This document shows, in pieces, positions 1 to 18,350 of a DNA stretch of 64,000 nucleotides. Below the pieces are notes generated by a model that was not told where the DNA came from, did not search any database, and saw only the letters and a program-made list of their open reading frames with translations. How positions within the stretch are numbered: position 1 is the first letter of the stretch; each line of letters begins with the position of its first letter. The position numbers and the translations under genes are program-made. Source of the DNA: Silene latifolia (lineage: Eukaryota; Streptophyta; Magnoliopsida; Caryophyllales; Caryophyllaceae); the NCBI RefSeq assembly GCF_048544455.1, contig NC_133534.1:223786292-223850291 (forward strand), written 5' to 3'.

Positions 1-330
1 TTTAGGAAAGGCCATACTAGGATTTATTTATTTATTTTTATGCTTGCATTTTATTTTATGTCACATGCATTGCTAAATCGCCATAACTAAAACATGCATT
101 GTCATTTTATCGAGTTTATCGACCGTGTCAATTAGATTATCGTAGTTCACCGCTTTAGTTCACTTAAAACGTGATAGATAATAAATTGACATGACCTCTC
201 GCTAAAACAATTAATTGAGACATAGCCTTACCAAATAGTAGAAACCATGAAAACCTATTTCGTGAGAGAGTGCACTCGGCCCTACCGGGGTACAAACCTT
301 GTTACGTAGGGGAAGTGGGTGATAAATGTC

Positions 331-613
331 AATCCACCGAGTTCATGTTGATGAGGGTTTCATCGGCCATACCGTGCCCAAGTTGATGTGGATTTGGATC
401 ATGGACACATTTATTCGAAATTTGGATTGAGCTCAACGGAAGTATTCGCGACCGTAGTTGCATGTGTTCCGGGCTATAGATAATTATTAAAGTAATTTTA
501 TCGACCAAGAGTTCTAAAAGTAGAATCGATTAAAGCGTTAATCCACCGAGTTATATTGATAAGGGTTTCATCGGCCATACCGTGCCTAAGTCGATATGAA
601 TTTGGGTCTTGGA
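331..613 (+). repeat. Pair of ~74-bp direct repeats in copia leader
   Basis: Positions 331-404 and 540-613 share the same text (AATCCACCGAGTT..., CATCGGCCATACCGTGCC..., GATTTGG) with scattered differences. They lie upstream of the gag/protease relic and look like an internal duplication in the untranslated leader. Confidence 0.8.
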
Positions 614-1289
614 ATCATTTATCATAGTTGGGTAGAGGTCACTATGTAAATGCTATACTTGTTTACAAGTATTAATAAAACGATAAATGTTAAGTTTTCC
701 ACTATTCCGTTGTTATTATTGTTCTATTTCTTTACCACAATTCATATACGATATCATTTCATTTTTGATTCAAATCTCCATTAAAATATCGTAACTAAAG
801 ACAAATTTGAATTTGCTTCTAAAACCTCAAATGAACCATTGCTAAGGATCTCTTGTAAAGAGTATAGATAAAAGTTATTCATTATCAAACAGGTTTTTGA
901 TTCTTGACTAACACATCTACTTACAATGGATTGTTTTTCATATACTTAATTGAATTAAGTACCTTGAAGCGATAAATTATTTTGGTAATTAGTTTTGTCA
1001 AGAATTCGTAATTGACCAAAATAACGCAACCACCTCAATGAAAGTTTTTAAGACTAAGACGAACAAATGAAGAGTGTTCTTCATGAATTCAATTTTGCTT
1101 CTCAAACCAAAGACTCGTTGAAATAAGTGGGAGCATTCTCTTAAACCGTTAAGATGAGGACAAGGTTAAAGAAGTAAAATTAGAATGGAATTGATACAAG
1201 GTTATGTTAAAGGTAAAGTTGTTGAGAATGACGATACTAAACCTATCAATCCCGACCGATAAAATTTCCATTGTCTTAAATGTTAGACA

Positions 1290-1440
1290 CGAGAAAGGAA
1301 ACTACCCCAAATTATTGAAGAATCAACAAATTAGTTGTGGGACATCTAATAGGATTTTCTTCTTTAAATGTTTATATGATTGACATAAATTTTGCTAGTA
1401 CCACTTCGTCAATATTAGAAACCGGTGGTGGTTTACATCG
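1290..1440 (+). pseudogene. Copia gag zinc-knuckle / protease relic
   Basis: In one frame, 1367-1440 reads like the copia segment that joins gag to the aspartic protease: a VYMIDINFASTTSS-like stretch, then LETGGG where the active-site D-T-G would be, then LHRCT. Just upstream, a damaged zinc-knuckle tail (KGNYPKLLKN) is visible. The catalytic Asp is replaced by Glu and flanking frames are broken, so no active protease could be made. This is a fossil that helps type the element; it is not a gene. Confidence 0.6.
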
Positions 1441-2689
1441 TTGTACTTGATACATAGAATGATTAGAATATGACGACTAGCATCAATGATGTCGAGAGAT
1501 AGAGTCATTGTGTACTCAATCTAGTTTTTGGATTTAAAGTTGTACTTAATTGTGACTATTAAGTGCATAAACTCTAAATAAGAATATAAACTTGTTAAGA
1601 TACAAAAGAGGTTTTCACTTTTGTGACCCTATACACCACGATTTGATGTATGGCTAGCCCATCATCAAGGTGAGTATATTCTAAACCAAACTAGAATTAT
1701 ATATCATGAAGATGATGCAAGACTCAAATTGGTAATCCAAGATTAAACCTTAAATTATGGAATGATGAACGCAAAGAGTTATCGAGTACTCTTGAAACCA
1801 TTAGATTGTTAATGGTATATGTGTATCTTGTATTCAAAGCAAGATGTCTTGTGCCTTTTGGTTGAAAAGGAGATCGAGGTTATAAATCATTGATCCATAA
1901 TAGGTTGATCATTCTCTTTTACCAACGATTTAAGTTGACGCTAATGTGTTAACTTAATAAGGTAAATAGAAAATCTTTAAAGAAGTTTAAAGAGTTAAAG
2001 AAATCACGATTTAGTCGTGATGGGATTATCAAAGTGAAGACTTTGATATAAGCCAAAGCAAATGTGATATAGTATCACAAGTTAATCTCTCTTAACACAC
2101 ATTATGGGACAATGTGTGGTTGGATAAGAAATCAAACGCTATTCGATATGGTTTGGACTTTAATCAAGTTACTTTGAGTTACTTGATCCTTTTGGGGAAT
2201 TTATCATTTTTGTCTAATTTATTTTCCACTAAATCATATGAGATATGAAATGGTAATGTGCCATATTTGTAAGTTTTCACAAGAAACAAATGCTCATTTT
2301 TCCCTTTCAATTATCACGAGTACGACGGGTTTGCGGCTCATGAAGCTGTCTTTCTAAAATACAAGTTTATTTCTAGAAGACAGAGTGGGAGAAATTATTC
2401 AAGAGCCACAAAGATGTTATGTCTCAAGAACCACAAAGATGTTATGTCGCAAGAAACTGGACTTTCTTGACTACATGAGACGTTTTGTGTAAGACGTTGT
2501 TTCTTTAAAACCTAGGAGGTTAAATTCGTCACTTGTTAAAGATGATGGATTCATGCTACTTTTAAGAAAGTAAAGAGCTTATAACTTACAAAAGAAATTG
2601 TTTGATTCAAGTTGATTACTTCTAGAAGGTAATCAACAAATGACTTACATAAGAGTGTTTAAGTCACAACTCAATACTAAGGCTTAGAG

Positions 2690-3300
2690 CCATGAAAATC
2701 CGAAATAAAAAGGCTTGATTAGTTGCAAAGGGTTTTGCACTAATAAAGAGAGATTTCAAGGCTTGATTAGTTGCAAAGGGTTTTGCACTAATAAAGTGAG
2801 ATTTCAAGGTTGATTGGTTGCAAAGGGTTTTTACACCAATTGAAATGCTTAAGTCTATTTGGATCTTCTTAGGGATTGTGTTTCATTATTATGAAATACA
2901 TAGCGAGTGAATCTAAAACCCACTTCTTCAATTAGAAGTGATGTATTCAATACATGTCTTGAGTTTTGTAGATTCTTGCAATCCTAAGATAATGTGAAAC
3001 TTAAGAGAGGGTCTTAAGTAGGACATCAATGAGTTGTAATCAACATTTTATTCATGTGATAAAACATTTCTCGATAAGTCAAGAAGTTGTGTTTATACAT
3101 GGAGTTTAGTGGGAGTTACGGAAATTTTAATTAGTCCGATATGTGGATGACATATTGATCATTGAGAATGATTTAAGACTTTTGGAGTATTATAATACAT
3201 CTTTAATATCCGGATCTATGAAGATAAATCCACATGATATTAGCGTCAGTAAGAAGTCTTATGTTGATAAGATTCATGACTAGTTCAATTAAATTGAACA
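2690..3300 (+). pseudogene. Copia reverse transcriptase relic with YVDD motif
   Basis: Fragments of copia reverse transcriptase are readable. RLVAKGFALI near 2712 is the N-terminal 'ARLVAKGF' block. MLKSIWIFLGIVFHYYEI near 2850 is the next conserved block. VRYVDDILIIEND at about 3138-3176 is the catalytic palm with the YVDD motif. A later segment near 3243-3272 resembles the KSYVDKI block. The frame shifts several times between blocks. The N-terminal block is present three times in tandem (annotated separately), which no functional enzyme has. Confidence 0.7.
2712..2838 (+). repeat. 48-bp in-frame triplication inside the RT relic
   Basis: Units start at 2712, 2760 and 2808 (the last partial). 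Each begins GGCTTGATTAGTTGCAAAGG or a close variant. The 48-bp period keeps the reading frame, so the encoded 'RLVAKGF' block is repeated. Confidence 0.85.
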
Positions 3301-4741
3301 TATTTGATTGATTTCATTTGCTTCCGCTGCCAGATCAATTAAATGAGTAATGATGTATAACACTTCATATACTTTGAGTATGATGAATTGTTTTCAAAAT
3401 CGAATTTAAGTAATCTTTACCTGGTATGTAAAGATTACCCTTAAGTGCTTGCAGAAGCATTAAGGAAGTAAAGCAAAGTGTTTATGATGCAATTTTGTGT
3501 AAGGGTGTTACACAAGTGACAATTGACAATTGAGATTGCGCATGGTTTCCGACAAAACCATAATCAAAACACATCAAGATGGTTAAGATACCATTGCGGC
3601 TATGTTAATTAAGAAGTAGATTTTCTAGAATCGTTCTAGGCAATAAAGAACAATGAGAGATATTTATAACGGAAATTGAGTACACTTGCAATCATGAGAT
3701 GTGCAAGAGGATGAGCCCCGCACACAACAGTGGGAGCTATTCTTAGGCTAGAGGACCTATGTCTTGATTGGATCTCGACACGTACTCAGTAAGTTTTGTG
3801 ATGGAAATATATATACATTACAAAGGAAAACGAGTATGTAGTAAGGTTGAGTAAGGTACAAGAAATTGATAAAACCTACTAACCAAAGCCTTCTCAAAGG
3901 CTAAACATGATGAGTCATGTCATTTCAATTGAATTGAAATTAACAACTACATGCAAGATCGAATTAGATTATAGAATATGTAATAGTAATCAGGCATTGA
4001 CTATTCATATGTGATAATCGCATTTGTCGTTCGAGTTTTTCTTTAAAAACTCCTTTTATACTTTGTTACATCCAAACGGGTTGTAGTGACAATTGAACCC
4101 CGTTAAAGTGAACACGGATTAACATTGTATTCGCCCATAGTCACTTGTATGAGGTGACGTCTCGAAGTGACTAGAGTGTGATGCGATTGATGGCAAGTTC
4201 AAATGCCATAGAGTCATGTGACATGACTAGTCGATCACATAGGCAGACTGTTAGGAACTTTTTGTCGGGCCTATTGACCGCTTATAGAGTTCTGGCAAAT
4301 TTATATAGCCTGGTCGTGGCGAGAGCTGCTATAGTATTCTAATGAGTCGATTCTTTTGACTAAAGACTATTCACCTAAGATGGCACAGTTTCAGATTAAC
4401 TTTGATTTGTGTTACTACGACCTTCGTAAATGGGGTCAAATGGGCATATTTTGGGTTATGATGGCTGTGGCTAGTCGAAGGGAATGAGTGCGATAGAAAT
4501 TGTCCATCCCCTTGTCAGGGTTATAACAATATCTCAGGGCCACTCGAGGAGTAATGAACTGTAAATGCGTGGCCACGCTCGGAAGGTATCCAGAGTGGAT
4601 AAATCCGGTCAATCAGTTATTCTCCAGATCGAGGAAACCACTCTCGATATGATCACTTGCAAGTACGACCCGAAAGACACCTTGCATTGAGTGGGAGATA
4701 GTAATAGGACAAGAGAATTGGTGACGCACACTTGTCGAGGA

Positions 4742-4752
4742 CAAGTGGGAGA
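4742..4752 (+). other. Polypurine tract of the copia element
   Basis: The sequence CAAGTGGGAGA immediately precedes the LTR start and is the usual copia plus-strand primer. A similar tract sits further upstream near 4690 (GAGTGGGAGATAG). Confidence 0.7.
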
Positions 4753-6008
4753 TGGTTGGGAAATGTGTCCTCAACAATAGTGCGATCACATGATTTAAAT
4801 ATCATTATTAAATCTCATTTTAAAGAATACAATTGGGAAGTATTTATACTGTCAACTGGTCAACATATATCGGTAATGATTGGCTGACTAGAGTTTGACA
4901 TTCGTCGACGACGGTGGTGATCGATTGACCCCTAGGTCATACCTATAGGGCAACACTCTTAATTGATTATTTAATTAATCGTATAATGTTACGAGTTAAT
5001 TAAATTACTTGAAAATTGACGGACGATTTTGGAAGTATAATTTACGTATCATTTTGAAATGTGATTAAATGAGATACGGTCTGAGTAATTGAATTGTATC
5101 ATTACTCGGATGAAATTAATGTTTAAAGAAACAATCAAAAATTGAATGAATTATTATAAATACAATCTGTTGTGATTTATAAATGGTAAAATTTTTGGCA
5201 CAAGTAATTATGAAATTACTAAGTCGATTTTTGTATGTGACGTATTTTTAATAATACGTTGATTTTTAATATGTTAAAAATACATAACAAATTTATATCA
5301 CATATGACATGTGACATATTGACAATTGACAAAAATAATATGGAATCCATATTACCAAGTGGGCCGAAATTTAGAGGGTTTATGAGCTAATTATATGTTG
5401 ATTGTAATTAGTGGAAGACATGATGATTACACTAGTCACTAGCCATGCAAGCCTATTGTTCATTGTGAAGAACAATTTTTTCATGCATTGGCTCTTCTAA
5501 AGCCCTCCTCTTACACGGTTTAGGGAAGACAAAACCCATGATGGTTTTCTCATATTTTTACCTAATAATATACAAAATGTTTTTGTATCTTCATTCATTC
5601 ACTTGCTCATCCAAAAATTAGTATTCTAGAGAGATAAAAAGCTCTCTACTTCTCCCTCCATTAAACCGAAATATATAAGTGTTTTATAAATATTTTGGTT
5701 CAATTTTCTACCTAATTAATATTATACTAGTTCTTGTAATATTAATTAAATTAAGAGAAAGCCTTGGGTATAAAGCTTAGGGAGAGATCTTATACTTAGA
5801 TCTTGTTCATCCATAAGGGAAAGCTCAAGAACAAGAGAGAAAGGTGATCTCTCTTGTGCCCAATATAACCGAAATCTTCAATGTAAGGACATGATTTCTC
5901 CTCTATTTTATTATTGTTTGCATGCATAAAATCCGTTTTAATTTTATGACAAATTTATTTAGACATATATGAGTATGTTAGTATGTATATGAATCTACAT
6001 TTCCTTCA
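4753..6008 (+). mobile_element. Copia 3' LTR (family X)
   Basis: Starts TGGTTGGGAAATGTGTCC and ends TTCCTTCA. Over most of its length it matches the inverted copy at 35240-36432, for example the segments around GTCATACCTATAGGG and the terminal AACAAGAGAGAAAGG region. The match to a second independent copy is what sets the LTR limits. The start is TGG instead of TGT, probably a point change. Confidence 0.8.
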
Positions 6009-6265
6009 GAGTCACCACGTTGCAGTTTAGAAGTCTTCCGCTGTGTCTGACGCTTGATAGTATTTTGATAGTAGATAGTTTTGAGAACTTGTAATTCCTT
6101 TTATCAGTTTTGGTTTTGAACATGTAATCACTTCAAATATAATTACTTTTAAAGTACGTTTCTTTATTGTCTTATGATATTCATTACCTCGGGTAACCGA
6201 GATGGTAGCACTTTCATGCTTTAAGTGGTCCTGGTAAGGCACTTGGAGTAAGGGGGTGTTACAGT
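6009..6265 (+). mobile_element. Possible Ty3/gypsy (Tekay-like) LTR end fragment
   Basis: The stretch around 6190-6262 (GGGTAACCGAGATGG ... GGTCCTGGTAAGGCACTTGG ... GGGGGTGTTACA) resembles the 3' end of plant chromovirus (Tekay/Del) LTRs, which end in GTTACA. No matching partner LTR is in the window, and the left limit is simply where the copia LTR stops. Low to moderate confidence. Confidence 0.35.
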
Positions 6266-6382
6266 GCTCTCCTTCACCGACCACTGCAGATGATACACCA
6301 TACCTGAATTTCATTTGTATCGTTCCACACTCAACCCTCCACAACCATGAAAATAGCACCTCAAACACCAAAATAAAATAAA
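6266..6382. other. Unassigned; faint coding-like frame on minus strand
   Basis: No feature is clearly supported. The minus strand is open from 6371 to 6266 and reads as ordinary protein-like sequence (EVLFSWLWRVECG), but it has no flanking homology I recognise. It could be a captured exon or chance. Confidence 0.2.
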
Positions 6383-6510
6383 TAATCGACCTAATTAATC
6401 AACAAAATAATCGACCTAATTAATCCATCGCATATAATCGGCCTAATTAATCAACCTAATTAATCCATCGCATATAATCGACCTAATTAATCAACAAAAT
6501 AAAATAAATA
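6383..6510 (+). repeat. Short tandem repeat CGACCTAATTAATC
   Basis: At least five copies of a 14-18-bp core (TAATCGACCTAATTAATC, with AA/CA or CCATCGCATA spacers) in about 130 bp. AT-rich; no coding sense. Confidence 0.8.

Positions 6511-9692
<3,182 letters not shown>

Positions 9693-9781
<89 letters not shown>
9693..9781. repeat. Microsatellite (TA)n(GA)n, tract 2
   Basis: TA run 9693-9753, then GA run to 9781. Lies between the right end of A1 and the left end of A2, which are inverted copies of each other. Confidence 0.95.
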
Positions 9782-9786
<5 letters not shown>

Positions 9787-10540
9787 ATCATTTGAGTCCT
9801 CCTCTTACCTTTGAGTCCATGAGTTCTCCTTAAGGCCATTGGATGAGGGAGTTGAAGGGCTGAGATTGAAAGCAAAAAAGAGGGAATTAATGTCTAATTA
9901 AACACTTCCCCTCTCTACTTTACTAATCCACCTTAATTAAATATTAATACACTATATAACCATTTTTTTCACACACACTTCTCACTCATCCCTCACAATA
10001 TCATACTCTCCCCCTCTCTAAAATCCCAAATAAATCAAAATCCTCCAAAACAAAAAAAACCCACTGCTCCCCACTTCCAAAACCAAAAAAAACCCAAAAC
10101 AAAAATCTCATCATCACCACCTTCCACCGTGCCACCCCACCACTGGCCACACCACAGCCACCACCACACCACGCACCTCCCCCACCCCGACGTCTGCCAC
10201 CAACCTTTTCTCCTTACCTCTCATTCCTCTCTCAGACCGCCACCTCATCTGCCCCACCACCACCACCCGCCGACCTCCCTCACGATCCCCACCACCCTAC
10301 CCGCACACCCACTAATCCACTGACCCACCACCAGTCCTCCTCCTCCCAACATCCACCACCAGCCTCCCTCCCGACACCCACCACCACCGGCTACCTCCAG
10401 ATCTGACGCCGCCCTCCCTCCCGATCCCCACCACCACCTCTCCTCCTCCCGACATCCACCGCCTCTCCTCTCTCCCGACCCCCACCACATTCCCCTGCCG
10501 TGGTGGCCTTCTTCTCCTCCTTTTTCGTTCCAGATCTGCG

Positions 10541-10575
<35 letters not shown>

Positions 10576-12152
10576 CATTTGGTGTGGTGTGTTGTGTTAT
10601 TGTTTTTTTCGATTTTCAGATCTCTAGTTACATGCATTCTTTTCTTTTGTTTTTTTCGATTTTGTTTAAATTCTTTGTTAAATGGGTAATGTTTTAACAA
10701 AGACGTGTATGTTCAATTTTTTTTTATTTTTTTTATTTTTTTTTAATTTTTTTAAGATCTCCCTTTTTTTGAATTTAGATCTCATTTCTTTGTTAAATGT
10801 GTAATGTTTTAGAACTAGGTTTTGTTTTTCATATTTCGTATTTAAAATATCGTCTTATTTTTTTTTTTCGGGTTTTAGTATGACATTAGATATATTTTTG
10901 AAATTTTAGATCTAGGTTTCGAAAAACAAATAAAAACAAAGTCGATGATTAAAATAACACTTTTTCGGCTAGAATAACACTTTTTTTATTTGGAATAACA
11001 CTTTTTTCGGCTAGAATAGCACTTTTTTCTTGGAATAACACTTTTTTTCGTTAAAATTACACTTTTTCTAATGAAAAAAGTGTAATTCTAATAGAGAAAA
11101 AAGTGTAATTCTAACGGAAAAAATATAATTCTAACGAGAAAAAGTGTAATTCTAAAAAAAAGTGTAATTCTAAAGAAAAAAGTGTAATTCTAGCGGGAAA
11201 AAGTGTTTACCGTTAAAATTACACTTTTTTCTTTAGAATTACACTTTTTTCTTTAGAATTACACTTTTTTTCGTTAGAATTACACTTTTTCTGCTAGAAT
11301 TACACTTTTTTCATTAGAATTACACTTTTTCTCGCTAGAATTACACTTTTTTTCGTTAGAATTACACTTTTTTTCGTTAGAATTACACTTTTTCTGCTAG
11401 AATTACCCTTACTTCTATTGGACTAATGTTACACTTTCAATGGACTTGGTTATATTCTCATTGGACTTATGGACTAATGTTACACTCTCAATGGACTAAA
11501 ATTACATTCTCAATGGACTGAAATTATACTTTTCTTGACTAAAATTACACTTTTCTGGACTAAAATTACATTCTCCTGGACTAAAATAACAAATTCATTG
11601 ATTTGAAATTACACTTATATGGACTAAAATAACACTTTTTGTTGTTAAAATAACACTCTTAAAATGCTAAAATTACAATAACTTGTGATAAAATGACAAA
11701 AATTCAAAATATTATTCGTTAAAATCACTCGGAAAATATTGAAGTTAAACTTGTAAAACGCTAAATTCTCGAAAATATTTCTTAAAATTACACTTTTTGC
11801 CGTTAGAATTACACTCGTAAAATCCTAAAATGTCGAAAACTTGTTATAATAAAAAAAACGAAAAAAACGAAACAATCGAAAACTTGTCTCGAAAAAAAAA
11901 AAACGAAAAAAATCGAAACTGGAAAAATGTTAACAAAATTTTCATAAACTTTGAAGTATAAGACAAAATATGGTGTTAATTGTGTATGATAATGAATTAG
12001 TGAATGTATTATTAAAACTAGAGAGAGAAGTGAATTCATTAGTGTTAAGTGTGTTTTTTGTTTTCAATCTCAACCTTCCACCATGCATGATCCAAGGGTT
12101 GTGGGAAGGACTTATGGACTCAAAAAAAAAAAAAGGACTTAGAAGAACTTTG

Positions 12153-12155
<3 letters not shown>
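9782..12155 (-). mobile_element. Type-A microsatellite-nested TIR element, copy A2 (inverted)
   Basis: The left end (AAAAGATCATTTGAGTCC) is the reverse complement of the right end of A1. The right end (CTTAGAAGAACTTTGCTCT at 12137-12155) is the reverse complement of the left end of A1. The interior order is also reversed: CCACC-rich (10090-10500), poly-T (10540-10575), then the GTGTAATTTTA minisatellite as its complement. So A2 is the same family as A1 in opposite orientation. Confidence 0.65.
10930..11660 (-). repeat. Minisatellite (AATTACACTTTTT unit) in A2
   Basis: Complementary version of the A1 minisatellite. Orientation switches inside the array: AGTGTAATTCTAA units at 11070-11200, then TTAGAATTACACTTTTT units from 11215. 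At 11410-11640 it becomes the 'GGACTAAAATTACAC' variant. The internal switch makes a large inverted repeat centred near 11210. Confidence 0.85.

Positions 12156-12229
<74 letters not shown>
12156..12229. repeat. Microsatellite (TA)n, tract 3
   Basis: A perfect TA run. The flanks are mirror images (TTTGCTC before, GAGCAAA after), because it lies between two type-A elements in head-to-head orientation. Confidence 0.95.
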
Positions 12230-16740
<4,511 letters not shown>

Positions 16741-17360
16741 CGTCTCGCTCAATGCTAGAACGAAAAAAATTGCAGCTCAACTAGCTGAATCACTAGGCAA
16801 ATACTACCTCAATTTCACTCAATTAACCCCATTTGACATTTTTTGACAAGTCAAGTAATGCACATTTTGCCAGATCCTAACACCATGGAGTTGTCTAGTA
16901 CAGCTATTTAATAAATGCAATTTGAATTAATCAACCTTCATTGTTTAATAAGCAATTCAAGAGATCTGGCTTACTGCCATGAATCTATTGTAGATTACAG
17001 ATATACTTGTGAATCAAACAAGATACAATGTTGGAGGATCAGTACTAATGTACTTCAGTACAAACCGACATTACAATGCAACATTAACAGCATAACAGCA
17101 AGATAATGATATCTGATAAGATTAAAAATCAGAGGTTTTTTTTTTAATTTATGGAATGACACAATTACAAATTACAAAGGAATAACCACCACATCTACAT
17201 GAGACTTTCACTACATTGGCCGAAAACAACTGATGAAGAATGTTGAAGCACCTTGCCAATCTAACACAGAGGAGACAATCCTCACACAGTCATTTTGTTA
17301 GAGATCCTTCCATACATTTATTCCAACCCTTATTAGCTCGATATATGTGAGACCGTCTCC
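16741..17360. other. Ordinary-looking unique sequence, no gene called
   Basis: Composition is balanced compared with the flanking repeats and there is no tandem structure. No open frame worth calling. It could be 3'-flanking or UTR sequence of the exon-like segment that follows on the minus strand. Confidence 0.3.
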
Positions 17361-17460
17361 TCATAAGAGACCAATGCTCGATTCTACAACAGAGTAGGAA
17401 CGCTTGGCGTCAATGCGGTTCAAGGAGGAGTATGCCTTACCTAAGCTGGGTGAGCAAAAC
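17361..17460 (-). pseudogene. Possible 3'-terminal host exon cut by a copia LTR
   Basis: On the minus strand the frame entering from 17460 reads FCSPSLGKAYSSLNRID, then AKRSYSVVESSIGLL, then TGA at 17361. An acceptor-like CAG and a GGTAAGG lie just inside. The frame continues into the LTR at 17461 only as artefact, so any upstream exons are displaced. The composition looks exonic, but I recognise no family. Treat it as a candidate only. Confidence 0.25.
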
Positions 17461-18124
17461 TGAAGGGACCGCAGTACATCACATGTAGAAACGGAAGACA
17501 GAAACGCGGTCCTCCTTAGACCTATTGCATTTAAAAACTTGTAAAACTGGGTAAAGGGACACATACTTTATTTGTAGACAATAAATTGGTCTAACTCCGA
17601 AAATACGGAGTCTCTAGTGTATCCACACCGGCAGATAAACTAACGTTCTCAACCCTTGAGACGACCTCGGATATAGAGAAAACACTTTTCTCACTTTTGT
17701 ATGAATGTTAAACGAGCTCGGATCTATTTGTTCTTGTAAAACAAAACAAGTAATCCTTTCTATTTATAGAAGATGAATTCTTAGCCATGAAGGCATGTAG
17801 CAAATCCTTAACAATTAAGGATTATTTGTTGAAAAGGCATGTGGCTTTAAATGATAAGCATATAACGTTTCATGTTTATCAAACCACATAGCATAATTAT
17901 CTTCCATCGGTCTCTCATACAAATGTCTTTCCGATATTAACTATATTTCCGTGTTAGCGGACAATATAAAAATATGTCATCGAGATTATTTAATTAATTA
18001 TCTCATAATAAATTAAATAACCGTAAACGTTAAATATCGACCGTAAGTGTGTGACCACATAGGTTCATCACTAAACCGATAATAATTAATCTCATTAACT
18101 ATTAATCGAGGTTGGCGTCTAACA
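17461..18124 (-). mobile_element. Copia LTR (family Y), left copy
   Basis: Runs from TGAAGGGACCGC to GGCGTCTAACA, i.e. on the minus strand from TGTTAGACGCC to CGGTCCCTTCA. It is almost identical to 63328-63991 and the same length (664 bp). To its right is ACACTCCC, which on the minus strand reads GGGAGTGT, a plausible polypurine tract, so this copy is best read as a 3' LTR. The sequence to its left is not a primer site. Confidence 0.8.
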
Positions 18125-18132
18125 ACACTCCC

Positions 18133-18350
18133 GTGGACATGGGCCACGTCTCGGTCCGCGGATTTAGGCCGCCTACCGGTCCGTAGTCGCGGGCCACCTG
18201 CACGCCAGGCCAATCTGTGGACATGCAGAGGTCTCTTTGAAAGCCACGCTCGGCGGCGTTGCTTTCGACCTGATCGCTTTAGATCGGTCGGTATCGTCTC
18301 GGCAAGGGCCGCGAAACGATATAGAGATGTTCGGAGTCGCCACCAAGCAT
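18133..18350 (-). mobile_element. 5' internal start of a Tat/Ogre-like element with putative PBS
   Basis: On the minus strand, TGGCGACTCCGAACA (18328-18342) follows the LTR and resembles the tRNA-Arg-type primer sites known from Ogre/Tat elements (TGGCGACTCC...). The next ~200 bp are GC-rich leader, ending abruptly near 18133 at the copia LTR's tract. A minus-strand frame through here (18504-18013) crosses the LTR and is not a gene. Confidence 0.5.

Larger units (their letters stand above)
1..6008 (+). mobile_element. Decayed Ty1/copia retrotransposon, truncated at window start
   Basis: The order of recognisable relics on the plus strand is leader repeats (about 330-613), zinc knuckle/protease junction (about 1290-1440), reverse transcriptase (about 2700-3300), polypurine tract (4742-4752) and 3' LTR (4753-6008). 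No long open frame survives; the coding part is full of stops and small indels, so this is an old copy. The 5' LTR would lie left of the window. Classification as copia rests on the YVDD reverse transcriptase motif, the protease-before-RT order and the AAGTGGGAGAT-type polypurine tract. Confidence 0.8.
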
